A program made the translations under genes and the position numbers. A stretch of DNA of 64,000 nucleotides from Allosphingosinicella deserti (GTDB lineage: Bacteria; Pseudomonadota; Alphaproteobacteria; Sphingomonadales; Sphingomonadaceae): positions 372,001 through 436,000 of the forward strand of contig NZ_PXYI01000003.1 of assembly GCF_003012735.1 (NCBI RefSeq), in the 5' to 3' direction. The notes below the pieces were generated by a model. That model was not told the origin of the DNA, made no database searches, and worked only from the letters and a program-made list of their open reading frames with translations. Numbering within the stretch: position 1 is the stretch's first letter; each line of letters begins with the position of its first letter. Below are positions 8,167 through 16,041 of the stretch, piece by piece.

Positions 8167-9303
8167 TTACTCCCCGACGGTCGAGAAGCGGAACTGGATG
8201 GAGTTGCGGTAGGTCTGGCCTGGGTTCAGGCGCACCGATCCGAAGGCGGGCTGGTTGGGCGCGTCGGGGAACATCTGCGGCTCGAGCACGATCGCATCGC
8301 CCTGGCGGTAGAGGCGGCCGGATTTGCCGACGATGGTGCCGTCGAGGAAATTGCCCGAATAGAATTGGATGCCGGGCTGGTTCGAATAGACGTGCATGAC
8401 CCGGCCGGAATTCGGCTCCTCGACGCGGGCGAGCAGGCGCGGTTCGCGGGAAAGGTCGCGGGCGACCACCCAATTGTGATCATAGCCCTTGCCGAACAGG
8501 ATCTGCTCCTCGTTGGTGCGGACCCGTTCGCCGATCGGCTTGGGCCGGCGGAAGTCGAAGATCGTGCCTGCCACCGGGCGGAACTCGCCGGTCGGGATCA
8601 GGGTGGCGTTGACCGGCGTGAAATGGTCGGCGGGGATGGTGAGCAAATGGCCCATTGCGCCTTCCGGCGCACCTTCGCCGGCAAGGTTCCAGTAAGCGTG
8701 GTTGGAGAGGTTGACCACGGTCGGGCGATCGGTGGTCGCGCGATAGTCGACTCCGAGCATGTTGTTCTCGTCGAGCGTGTAGGTGGCGGTGACGGTGAGC
8801 GTGCCGGGATAGCCCTGGTCCATGTGCGGGCTGACATAGCGCAGGGTGACGCTGGCGGCGGCGCCGTCCTTGACCTCGACGACCTTCCAATTGACCTTGT
8901 CGAAGCCCTTGGTGCCGCCATGGAGCGCGTTGGGCCCGTCGTTGAGCGGCGTCTGGTAGCTCTTGCCGTCGAGCGTGAACTTGCCGCCCGCGATGCGGTT
9001 GGCGACCCGGCCGACGGTGGCGCCGAAGAATTCGCCTTTGGCGAGATAGCCTTCCATCGTCGGATAGCCGAGCGTCACGTCGGCCAGTTCCTCGTGCCGA
9101 TCCGGCACCAGCAGCGACTGCAGCGCCGCGCCGTAGGTGATGATCCGCGCCTGCATGCCGGACCCGTTGGTCAGCATGATCCCTTCGACCGTCTCGCCGT
9201 CCGGCATCTTGCCGAACGGGGCGCGGGAGACGTCCGCAGCCATGGCCGGCGCTACGAGCATCACACTTCCCACCGCGATCATCGTCAACGTCAAAGCCTT
9301 CAT
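8167..9303 (-). CDS. galM: Aldose 1-epimerase (mutarotase), exported
   Basis: A 378-residue enzyme interconverting the alpha and beta anomers of aldoses. The ATG at 9301-9303 has an excellent AGGAGGG ribosome site, and the first 22 residues form a Sec signal peptide ending APAMA-AD, so the enzyme acts in the periplasm. GalM-family landmarks are present: NRIAGGKFTLDG, the LHGG substrate motif (NALHGGTKGFDK), the catalytic His of VNLSNHAYWNLAG and the late Glu of PGIQFYSGNFLDG. It is divergent from the sugar-acid dehydratase and carries a copy of the locus operator motif in its leader, which fits a role in presenting the correct L-arabinose anomer. Confidence 0.92.
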   Translation of the reverse strand: MKALTLTMIAVGSVMLVAPAMAADVSRAPFGKMPDGETVEGIMLTNGSGMQARIITYGAALQSLLVPDRHEELADVTLGYPTMEGYLAKGEFFGATVGRVANRIAGGKFTLDGKSYQTPLNDGPNALHGGTKGFDKVNWKVVEVKDGAAASVTLRYVSPHMDQGYPGTLTVTATYTLDENNMLGVDYRATTDRPTVVNLSNHAYWNLAGEGAPEGAMGHLLTIPADHFTPVNATLIPTGEFRPVAGTIFDFRRPKPIGERVRTNEEQILFGKGYDHNWVVARDLSREPRLLARVEEPNSGRVMHVYSNQPGIQFYSGNFLDGTIVGKSGRLYRQGDAIVLEPQMFPDAPNQPAFGSVRLNPGQTYRNSIQFRFSTVGE

Positions 9304-9334
9304 CAAATCCCTCCTGTTCGTGGCTGATGCCATT

Positions 9335-9347
9335 TTGTATGAGTATA
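9335..9347. promoter_or_regulatory. Candidate arabinose-locus operator, site 1 (degenerate)
   Basis: TTGTATGAGTATA, 32 bp upstream of the mutarotase start codon. It shares TTGT-TGAGTA with the four better copies at 9459, 15869, 15994 and 20993. Weaker match, so lower confidence; the likely binding protein is the GntR/FCD regulator at 20140-20907. Confidence 0.4.
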
Positions 9348-9458
9348 TACACGAGCCGCGTGCGTGATCCAGCGGCTGCGGGGCCGAACGTCGCACCGCG
9401 CGAGCTTGCGCACGAGAGGATGCCGAAAATCCTTGTGGTGGATCACGGAATTTGTCAC

Positions 9459-9471
9459 TTGTCTGAGTAAT
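9459..9471. promoter_or_regulatory. Candidate arabinose-locus operator, site 2
   Basis: TTGTCTGAGTAAT in the divergent region between the mutarotase and the dehydratase, about 130 bp upstream of the dehydratase start. Near-identical to copies upstream of the AraD1 operon, the TonB-dependent receptor and the FucP-type transporter. Confidence 0.6.
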
Positions 9472-9601
9472 GAAGAGGGTATTCGCGTCCGGCATCCTGC
9501 CCCATAGGGGACGTCTCTTCCTGCACGGCCGAACGGAGCGCATCGCGCGCCGGCTCGTTGCCGCGTCCAGCCACTTCTCTGATCACGGTGAACGATAGAA
9601 C

Positions 9602-11407
9602 ATGGCCAACACCTCCACGCCCGATCCGAAAAAGCTCCGCTCCCGCGCCTGGTTCGACGATCCGTCGAACGCCGACATGACCGCGCTCTATCTCGAGCGC
9701 TACATGAATTTCGGCCTGGCGCTCGAAGAGCTGCAATCGGGCAAGCCGATTATCGGTATCGCCCAGACCGGCAGCGATCTTAGCCCATGCAATCGCCACC
9801 ACCTGATCCTCGCCGAACGCATCCGCGCCGGCATCATCGAAGCAGGCGGCATTCCCTTCGAATTCCCGGTTCATCCAATCCAGGAGACCGGCAAGCGCCC
9901 GACCGCGGGCCTCGACCGCAACCTCGCCTATCTCGGCCTGGTGGAAGTGCTGTTCGGCTATCCGCTCGACGGCGTCGTCCTTACCACCGGCTGCGACAAG
10001 ACCACGCCCGCGTGCCTGATGGCGGCGGCGACGGTGAACATCCCCGCAATCTCCCTCTCGGTCGGGCCGATGCTCAACGGCTGGCACAAGGGCGAGCGGA
10101 CCGGATCGGGCACGATCGTGTGGAAGGCGCGCGAACTGCTCGCGTCCGGCGACATCGATTATCAGGGCTTCATCAAGCTGGTCGCCTCGTCGGCGCCGTC
10201 GACCGGCTTCTGCAACACGATGGGTACCGCCTCGACGATGAACTCGCTGGCCGAGGCGCTCGGCATGTCGCTGCCCGGCTCCGCCGCGATCCCGGCGCCG
10301 TATCGTGATCGTCAGGAATCCGCCTATCGTACAGGCCTCCAGATCGTCGAGATGGTCGCCAGCGATCGCAAGCCGTCGGACGTGCTCACCCGCGAATCTT
10401 TCCTGAACGCGATCCGGGTCAATGCGGCGATCGGCGGATCGACCAACGCACCGATCCATCTCGCCGCGCTCGCTCGCCATATCGGAGTCGAACTGTCGGT
10501 CGACGATTGGCAGGAACATGGCCGCGACATTCCCCTGCTCGTCAATCTGCAGCCGGCGGGCGAATATCTCGGCGAGGATTTCTACCGCGCCGGCGGCGTG
10601 CCGGCGGTGGTCGGCGAGCTCATCCGCCAGGGCCTGATCGCCGAGGATGCGATGACCGTGAACGGCCGCACGATCGGCGACAATTGCCGCGGCGTCGAAA
10701 TCGAGGACGAGAAGGTGATCCGGCCCTATTCCCGGCCGCTCAAGGAGAATGCCGGATTCTCGGTCCTGCGCGGCAATCTGTTCGACAGCGCGATCATGAA
10801 ATTGAGCGTGATCTCGGACGAGTTCCGGGCGAAGTGGCTGAGCAATCCGGACGATCCCGATGCGTTCGAAGGTCCGGTGGTCGTGTTCGACGGGCCCGAA
10901 GACTATCACGCCCGGATCGACGATCCGGCAGCGGGCATCACCGAGGACACGATCCTGATCATGCGCGGGGCCGGCCCGATCGGCTATCCGGGCGCCGCCG
11001 AAGTCGTCAACATGCGTCCGCCGGCGGACCTGCTCAAGAAGGGCATCCACGCGCTGCCGTGCATGGGCGACGGCCGCCAATCGGGCACGTCGGGATCGCC
11101 GTCGATCCTCAACGCCTCGCCGGAAGCAGCAGCGATGGGCGGGCTTGCCGTGCTGCGCACCGGAGACCGGGTGCGCATCGACCTGCGGAAGGGCGAGGCG
11201 AATGTTCTGATTTCCGACGAGGAACTAGCCGAGCGCCGGACGGCGCTCGAGGCGCAGGGCGGCTATCCTTACCCCGAGAACCAGACTCCGTGGCAGGAAA
11301 TGTCGCGCGCGACGGTCGGGCAATTGTCCACGGGCGCGGTGATCGAGCCGGCGGTGAAGTATCAGCGGATCGGACAGGTGTTCGGAGTCCCGCGGCACAA
11401 TCACTGA
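9602..11407 (+). CDS. IlvD/Edd-family sugar-acid dehydratase, probably L-arabinonate dehydratase
   Basis: A 601-residue member of the IlvD/Edd family, of the sugar-acid branch that holds L-arabinonate, D-xylonate and D-galactonate dehydratases. The three iron-sulphur cysteines are visible at Cys63 (SPCNRHH), Cys131 (GCDKTTPAC) and Cys204 ([10 protein letters not shown]), the spacing found in the [2Fe-2S] L-arabinonate dehydratases. Expected reaction: L-arabinonate to L-2-keto-3-deoxyarabinonate plus water, in the cytoplasm. The family assignment is firm; the substrate is inferred from neighbours (arabinan hydrolases, arabinose-type dehydrogenase, AraD1 enzyme). ATG at 9602; a locus operator lies upstream. 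Confidence 0.9.
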   Translation: MANTSTPDPKKLRSRAWFDDPSNADMTALYLERYMNFGLALEELQSGKPIIGIAQTGSDLSPCNRHHLILAERIRAGIIEAGGIPFEFPVHPIQETGKRPTAGLDRNLAYLGLVEVLFGYPLDGVVLTTGCDKTTPACLMAAATVNIPAISLSVGPMLNGWHKGERTGSGTIVWKARELLASGDIDYQGFIKLVASSAPSTGFCNTMGTASTMNSLAEALGMSLPGSAAIPAPYRDRQESAYRTGLQIVEMVASDRKPSDVLTRESFLNAIRVNAAIGGSTNAPIHLAALARHIGVELSVDDWQEHGRDIPLLVNLQPAGEYLGEDFYRAGGVPAVVGELIRQGLIAEDAMTVNGRTIGDNCRGVEIEDEKVIRPYSRPLKENAGFSVLRGNLFDSAIMKLSVISDEFRAKWLSNPDDPDAFEGPVVVFDGPEDYHARIDDPAAGITEDTILIMRGAGPIGYPGAAEVVNMRPPADLLKKGIHALPCMGDGRQSGTSGSPSILNASPEAAAMGGLAVLRTGDRVRIDLRKGEANVLISDEELAERRTALEAQGGYPYPENQTPWQEMSRATVGQLSTGAVIEPAVKYQRIGQVFGVPRHNH

Positions 11408-11447
11408 GGCCTGACGGGCGCGGCAGTTCAAAAGACTCGCTGCGCTC

Positions 11448-11485
11448 GCTCCTCTCTCGATCCTGAGGCCAAAGGGGAGAGGGGC
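11448..11485. terminator. Possible bidirectional terminator hairpin
   Basis: A 9-bp inverted repeat (arms 11448-11456 and 11477-11485, 8 of 9 pairing) with a 20-bp loop fills the short gap between the convergent dehydratase and GH127 genes. There is no T-run, so a Rho-independent stop is uncertain. Confidence 0.3.
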
Positions 11486-13836
11486 TAAGTGGCGGTTGGC
11501 GGAGGCGCGGCGCGCAAGGTCCGCAATTCGTAGACCGGTGCGTCGCTCCCCCTGGTTTCGATTCGGACCACGATCTTCGCCTTGCCGCGGATGAGCGCTT
11601 CGGGGATCGGATAGTCCACCGAGACGAATGCCTTTGACGGAGCCATCTTGCGCCGCTCCTCCGCGATGATCGTGCCGTCGACCGCGATCGTGAAATTCTT
11701 GTCGACCTCTTCGCCCCAATAGACCGCGCGCAGCAGCAGCGGGCCGCTCTTCACGTCCATTGCGACTTCGAGATAATTGCCAGTCCCCCACCAGACCTGA
11801 CGTCCGCTGCGTCCCTCGAAGGAGATCAGGTCGCTCTGGTTGGAGCGGAAGGCGTGGTCGCGTTCCGGCTGCATCTCGCCGAGATGGACGAGGTCGATCG
11901 TGCGCGCCTCGAGCGCACGCCGCTCCGCCTGCGCCGCGACGAAGCCAGCTTCCTGCTCGCGCCACTGCGCCTCGCCGAAGCGGGGGAAATAGACGGCCGT
12001 GCGGCGATCATATTGGGTGAAGAAGGGCCGCAGCGTTGCCGGCCGGGGGACCGCAGCGGCGGCACGGAAGACGTGCGCGGACGGGTCGACCGGCTCGATC
12101 CGCGCGAGCGCGTTCGACGCGACGAGCGCTGGCGGCATCTGCTCGAACGGCGCCTCGGCCGGGCCGAGGTCGGCCGCGAGGACGACGGGGCCGTGCAGGA
12201 AGGCGACGAGATCCGGATTGTCGGGCGTGGCCTCGGTCCTGAGCGTCATCGGCAGGCGCAACTCGATGCGATCGCCGGCGCGCCAGCGGCGCTTCAGCAT
12301 TGCGTAGCCATTCTCCCGCGGCGGCGTCACCGGCTTGCCGTTGAGGCTGACAGCAGGCTCCGCGCACCAACCCGGGATCCGCAACGCGATCACCGTCTCG
12401 GCGCGGGGCGCCTTGGCGAGGGTCAATGCGATGCGATCGGAGAAGGGATAGGAGGTGTCGAGATCGACACTCATCCCCCGCGCCTCCCAGATGCCGGTCG
12501 AGGGGATGAACAGGTTGACGAGCAATGTGTCGTCCGACGTCCAGTAGATCGACTCGCCATGTTTGGCGTGGCTTTCCATCCCGGAGCCGACGCAGCACCA
12601 GAAGGAATCGTCGAGGGTCGACCAGGTCCGCCGGCCACCCGAGGTCAGCGGCATGAAGTAGGCGAACATGCCGGTCTTCGGGTGCTGGTGCGCAAGGATG
12701 TGGTTGAGGTGCGTGCGCTCGTACTCATCGAACAAGCCCGCGTCCGGCTGCCAGGAAAAGAGATGCCGGGTGAGCTTCAGCATGTTGTAGCTGTTGCACG
12801 CCTCGCAGGTGCGATCGGTGATGAAGGGCGAGAGGGTGTCCGGCTTGCCGAAATGCTCCCGTTCGGAATTGCCGCCGATCACATAGCTATGGTGGCCGAC
12901 CACGGTCCGGTGGAAGAAGCGCGCCGCCGCGGCCTGGCGCGGATCGCCGGTCAATTCGTGCAGCCGGGCGAGGCCGATCAGCTTGGGGATCTGGGTGTTG
13001 GCGTGAAGGCCCGGAAGGATGTTGCGGCCCTCCGAGAGGGGATCGAGGATCTTGCGGTCGCGGATTCGCTCGGCAAGCGCGAGGTAGCGGCGGTTGCCGG
13101 TCAGCGCATAGGTCTCGGCGTATGCGTCGTTGAGGCCGCCATATTCGGCGGCGAGCAATTTCTGCAGCTGGTCGTCGGAAAGCCCTTCGAGGATCGTGCC
13201 GAGATAGTCGGCGAGGCCGATCATCACCGGCATCGCCTCCGGCACGTTGCCGAAGCGGTGGGCATCGATCAGCCCGGCATGGACCTTGTGCCAGGTGTAG
13301 AGCGGCACCCAGCCGCCGTTGATGTCGAAGCCGGACGTGCGGATGTCGCCCTTGCGGATCTCCTCGAAGACGATCTTGCCGTCGACGACCTTGCCGTCGC
13401 GCTCGACGGTCGTACCGCCGGCATAGCCGTCCCCATGCGCCGCCTGGCATCGCGCCAGCTCTGCGACGATCGCGACGACGCGCCCTCGCACTGCGGGATC
13501 GCCGGTCTGGGCGTGGAGCAGCGAGCAGGCGGAGAGATAATGGCCGAGCGAGTGGCCGGCGATGCCTCGCGCTTCCCAGCCGCCGTAGAGCGCGCCCTGG
13601 ACCGCAAGGCCGGCGCTCTTGTGGAAATTGTGGAGCAGGCGGCCGGGTTCGAGCGCCAGCAGAAAGCGGCGATTGGCCGCGACCGCGTCGGCATAAGGCG
13701 AAGGCTTCAGCCGCACGGCCGACAGCGGCAGCGGGCGCACCTTGATCACCCCCGCGTCCGGCGCGGCCGCGGCGAGGGCGGGACCGGCGAGCGCGAGGGC
13801 ACTTGCCGAGGCGAGAAAGGTGCGCCGCGACAGCAT
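11485..13836 (-). CDS. GH127 beta-L-arabinofuranosidase, Tat-exported
   Basis: A 783-residue glycoside hydrolase of family 127 (former DUF1680). The N-terminus carries a twin-arginine signal (SRRTFLA followed by an Ala/Leu core), so the folded, metal-containing enzyme goes to the periplasm. The zinc/nucleophile cluster known from HypBA1 of Bifidobacterium is conserved: Glu345 and Cys347 in CEACNSYNM, and the Cys414-Cys415 pair in FWCCVGSGME. An (alpha/alpha)6-barrel occupies about residues 60-440 and beta-sandwich parts follow. Expected role: release of L-arabinose from beta-L-arabinofuranosides such as those of plant extensins. It is last in the minus-strand operon after the AraD1-type and dehydrogenase genes. 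Confidence 0.92.
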   Translation of the reverse strand: MLSRRTFLASASALALAGPALAAAAPDAGVIKVRPLPLSAVRLKPSPYADAVAANRRFLLALEPGRLLHNFHKSAGLAVQGALYGGWEARGIAGHSLGHYLSACSLLHAQTGDPAVRGRVVAIVAELARCQAAHGDGYAGGTTVERDGKVVDGKIVFEEIRKGDIRTSGFDINGGWVPLYTWHKVHAGLIDAHRFGNVPEAMPVMIGLADYLGTILEGLSDDQLQKLLAAEYGGLNDAYAETYALTGNRRYLALAERIRDRKILDPLSEGRNILPGLHANTQIPKLIGLARLHELTGDPRQAAAARFFHRTVVGHHSYVIGGNSEREHFGKPDTLSPFITDRTCEACNSYNMLKLTRHLFSWQPDAGLFDEYERTHLNHILAHQHPKTGMFAYFMPLTSGGRRTWSTLDDSFWCCVGSGMESHAKHGESIYWTSDDTLLVNLFIPSTGIWEARGMSVDLDTSYPFSDRIALTLAKAPRAETVIALRIPGWCAEPAVSLNGKPVTPPRENGYAMLKRRWRAGDRIELRLPMTLRTEATPDNPDLVAFLHGPVVLAADLGPAEAPFEQMPPALVASNALARIEPVDPSAHVFRAAAAVPRPATLRPFFTQYDRRTAVYFPRFGEAQWREQEAGFVAAQAERRALEARTIDLVHLGEMQPERDHAFRSNQSDLISFEGRSGRQVWWGTGNYLEVAMDVKSGPLLLRAVYWGEEVDKNFTIAVDGTIIAEERRKMAPSKAFVSVDYPIPEALIRGKAKIVVRIETRGSDAPVYELRTLRAAPPPTAT

Positions 13837-13902
13837 CAGCCGAGCGCCGCCGCAGACGGGGGCATGGCAGCGTAGTGCACTCGATCCATCATCCCCTCCG
13901 GA

Positions 13903-14835
13903 TCATTCGGAGAAGCTTTCGACCGACCGCCGCCGGCCGAGCATGAAGGCATCGGCGACCAGCCGGAGCGGCGCGAGATCGACATCGCTGCGCCCGCCGC
14001 GGACCAGATCCGCGAAGTGGGCGTAGAGATTGGGATACTCGACCTCGATCTCGCCGCCGTCGATCACCGTCTCGCCATCGACCGCGAGCGCGGCGCCGCC
14101 CTTGGAGAGCAGGACCGGGCCTTCTTTGGTTGCGACGTGGATGTCCCAGCTTTGCGGACCGGTCTCTCGCCAGTCGAAATCGGCCGAGATCGGCGTGCGC
14201 GCGGCGTCGGACAGGCGCAGCTGTGCCGCGATCGGCGCGGCGCGGTTTTCCGGAAAGGAGAGTTCGGCGGCTTCGAGGAAGAGGGCGCGCGGCAGGATCC
14301 GGGTTGCAGCCGACAATGCGTTGATGCCGGGATCGAACACGCCCATGCCCGCGGGCTCCCAGATCCAGTCCTGGCCGGGATGCCAGCGCCGGACATCCTC
14401 CCGCCAGACGATGCTGACGCTCTCGATCGTCCGCCCCGCGAGAAGAGAACGGGCCGGTTCGATCGCCGGCGCGGCGCGGGTGTGCCAGCTGGCGAACAGA
14501 CTGACGCCCTTGGCCGCGGCCGCATCAGCGAGGTCGAGCACTTCGCTGACGCTCGCGCCCGGCGGCTTTTCGAGCATGACGTGAAGCCCGGCCGCGATTG
14601 CAGCCCGGGCGATGGCGTGGCGGCCTTGCGGCGGCGTGCACAAGGACACGGCGTCGAGGGCGATGCCGGAGCCGAGCAGTTCGTCCAGCGTTGCGAAGCT
14701 CGGGATTTCGTCCGCGGCCGCATTGCGCGAGGCGATCGCGACCAGATCGTAATCCGCGCTGCGGCCGAGGGCAGGGAGGTGCTGGTCGCGGGCGATCTTG
14801 CCGAGACCGACGATCGCAATCCTGATCGGGGCCAC
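13903..14835 (-). CDS. Gfo/Idh/MocA oxidoreductase, probable L-arabinose (D-galactose) 1-dehydrogenase
   Basis: A 310-residue NAD(P)-dependent oxidoreductase. The N-terminal Rossmann fold starts with IAIVGLGKIARDQHLPAL, and the catalytic EKP motif (VMLEKPPG, about residue 94) is present, as in all Gfo/Idh/MocA enzymes. The overall length and the HWHPGQDWIWEPAG-like stretch (WHPGQDWIWEPAG near residue 150) match the L-arabinose/D-galactose 1-dehydrogenase branch known from Azospirillum. It would oxidise L-arabinose to L-arabinono-lactone, the first step of the oxidative pathway. It begins 2 bp after the AraD1-type gene, so the two are co-transcribed. Substrate is inferred from context. Confidence 0.87.
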   Translation of the reverse strand: MAPIRIAIVGLGKIARDQHLPALGRSADYDLVAIASRNAAADEIPSFATLDELLGSGIALDAVSLCTPPQGRHAIARAAIAAGLHVMLEKPPGASVSEVLDLADAAAAKGVSLFASWHTRAAPAIEPARSLLAGRTIESVSIVWREDVRRWHPGQDWIWEPAGMGVFDPGINALSAATRILPRALFLEAAELSFPENRAAPIAAQLRLSDAARTPISADFDWRETGPQSWDIHVATKEGPVLLSKGGAALAVDGETVIDGGEIEVEYPNLYAHFADLVRGGRSDVDLAPLRLVADAFMLGRRRSVESFSE

Positions 14836-14837
14836 GT

Positions 14838-15827
14838 TCAGAGCGCCGAGACCCTGGCGGCGCGCGCTTCGGCTGCGGCGAGCCGGTTGCGCACCTTGAG
14901 CCGGAACGGCGCCGCTTCGATCTCGAACACGTCGCCCTCCCTGGTCGTCACCCCGTCCGAGAAGGACAGGGTGGCGGTGCCGAAGAAATGCACGTGGACG
15001 TCGCCCGGGCGGCGGAAGAGATCATATTTGAAATGGTGATGCTCGAGATTGGCGATGCTGTGCGACATGTTCGCCTCGCCCGAGAGGAACGGCTTCTCCC
15101 ACAGGGTCTCGCCGTCACGCAGGATGCGGCTGGTGCCCCTGACGTCGTCGGGCAGCGCGCCGACCAGCAATTCGGCGCCGATCGCCGCCGGGCGCAGCTT
15201 GGAATGGGCGAGCCAGAGATAATTGCCGCGCTCGACGACATGGTCGGAGAATTCGTTGGCGAGAACGAAACCCAGGCGGCGCGGATTGCCGTCGCGATCG
15301 ATCACATAGATGCCGGCGATCTCGGGCTCCTCGCTGCCGTCCTCGGCGAAGCCGGGCGAGCGCAGGTCGGCGCCGGGGCCGACGAGGCAGGAGCCGTCGC
15401 CCTTGTAGAACCATTCGGGCTGGACGCCGGTTGCGCCCCCAACCGGCTTGCCGCCGTCGACGCCCATCTGGAACATGCGCATCGAATCGGTGACGGTGCC
15501 GCCGGCCGCCGCCTTGTGCATCTTGTCGCGACCTTCGGCGGAACCGAGATGGGTCAGCCCGGTGCCGGTCAGATGGACGTGCGCCGCATCGTCATGGCCG
15601 ATGGCGGGCAGCAGCCGGCCCTCGGCCTCGGCGGCGGCGACATCGATCGACTCGCCGGTGACGCGGGCGGCCACGGTCTTCTCGAGTGATTCTCCCTGGT
15701 CGATCGCGGCGAGAGCAAGCGCATAGGTGCTCGACGCATGCACCCGCCGCGCGCTGCCATCGTCGTCCAGCGCCGCCACCATGTTGGTGCCGTCCGCTGC
15801 GCGCAGCTGAACCAGTCTCAAACCCAT
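14838..15827 (-). CDS. AraD1/GguC family protein (FAH-fold), likely 2-keto-3-deoxy-L-arabinonate processing
   Basis: About 329 residues from ATG 15825-15827 (MGLRLVQLRAADGTN), preferred over an ATG 15 bp upstream because GAGAGGA lies at the right distance. The protein belongs to the AraD1/GguC group with a fumarylacetoacetate-hydrolase fold; the C-terminal half (KGDGSCLVGPGADL, then AHSKLRPAAIGAELL and a late HVHFFGT) holds the acidic and His residues expected to bind a divalent metal. Members sit in sugar-acid clusters and are proposed to act on 2-keto-3-deoxy-pentonates. In this locus it would follow the IlvD-type step. First gene of the operon with the dehydrogenase and GH127; an operator copy is just upstream. 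Confidence 0.85.
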   Translation of the reverse strand: MGLRLVQLRAADGTNMVAALDDDGSARRVHASSTYALALAAIDQGESLEKTVAARVTGESIDVAAAEAEGRLLPAIGHDDAAHVHLTGTGLTHLGSAEGRDKMHKAAAGGTVTDSMRMFQMGVDGGKPVGGATGVQPEWFYKGDGSCLVGPGADLRSPGFAEDGSEEPEIAGIYVIDRDGNPRRLGFVLANEFSDHVVERGNYLWLAHSKLRPAAIGAELLVGALPDDVRGTSRILRDGETLWEKPFLSGEANMSHSIANLEHHHFKYDLFRRPGDVHVHFFGTATLSFSDGVTTREGDVFEIEAAPFRLKVRNRLAAAEARAARVSAL

Positions 15828-15868
15828 CGTCGATCCTCTCACAGGCGGCGCTGCCGCATCTTACCTTG

Positions 15869-15881
15869 ATTACTCAGACAT
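15869..15881. promoter_or_regulatory. Candidate arabinose-locus operator, site 3
   Basis: ATTACTCAGACAT (the other strand reads ATGTCTGAGTAAT, identical to site 4), 42 bp upstream of the AraD1-type start codon in the divergent region shared with the TonB-dependent receptor. Confidence 0.62.
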
Positions 15882-15993
15882 ATCTGCTGAGTGCCGGCCG
15901 ATCAATCACCTCTGTCGTGTCCTCTCGGCAACGGTTCGTCGATTTGTAGGAGTTATCACGATTGGCGCTTGCGTCCCGGATTTGATCGGCATT

Positions 15994-16006
15994 ATGTCTG
16001 AGTAAT
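15994..16006. promoter_or_regulatory. Candidate arabinose-locus operator, site 4
   Basis: ATGTCTGAGTAAT, 36 bp upstream of the receptor start codon. Together with site 3 it forms an inverted pair of identical 13-mers flanking the divergent promoter region, each near the start of the gene it faces. Confidence 0.65.
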
Positions 16007-16041
16007 GGCCCCGCAAGAGGGCACCAAGAGAGGGGATAAGT

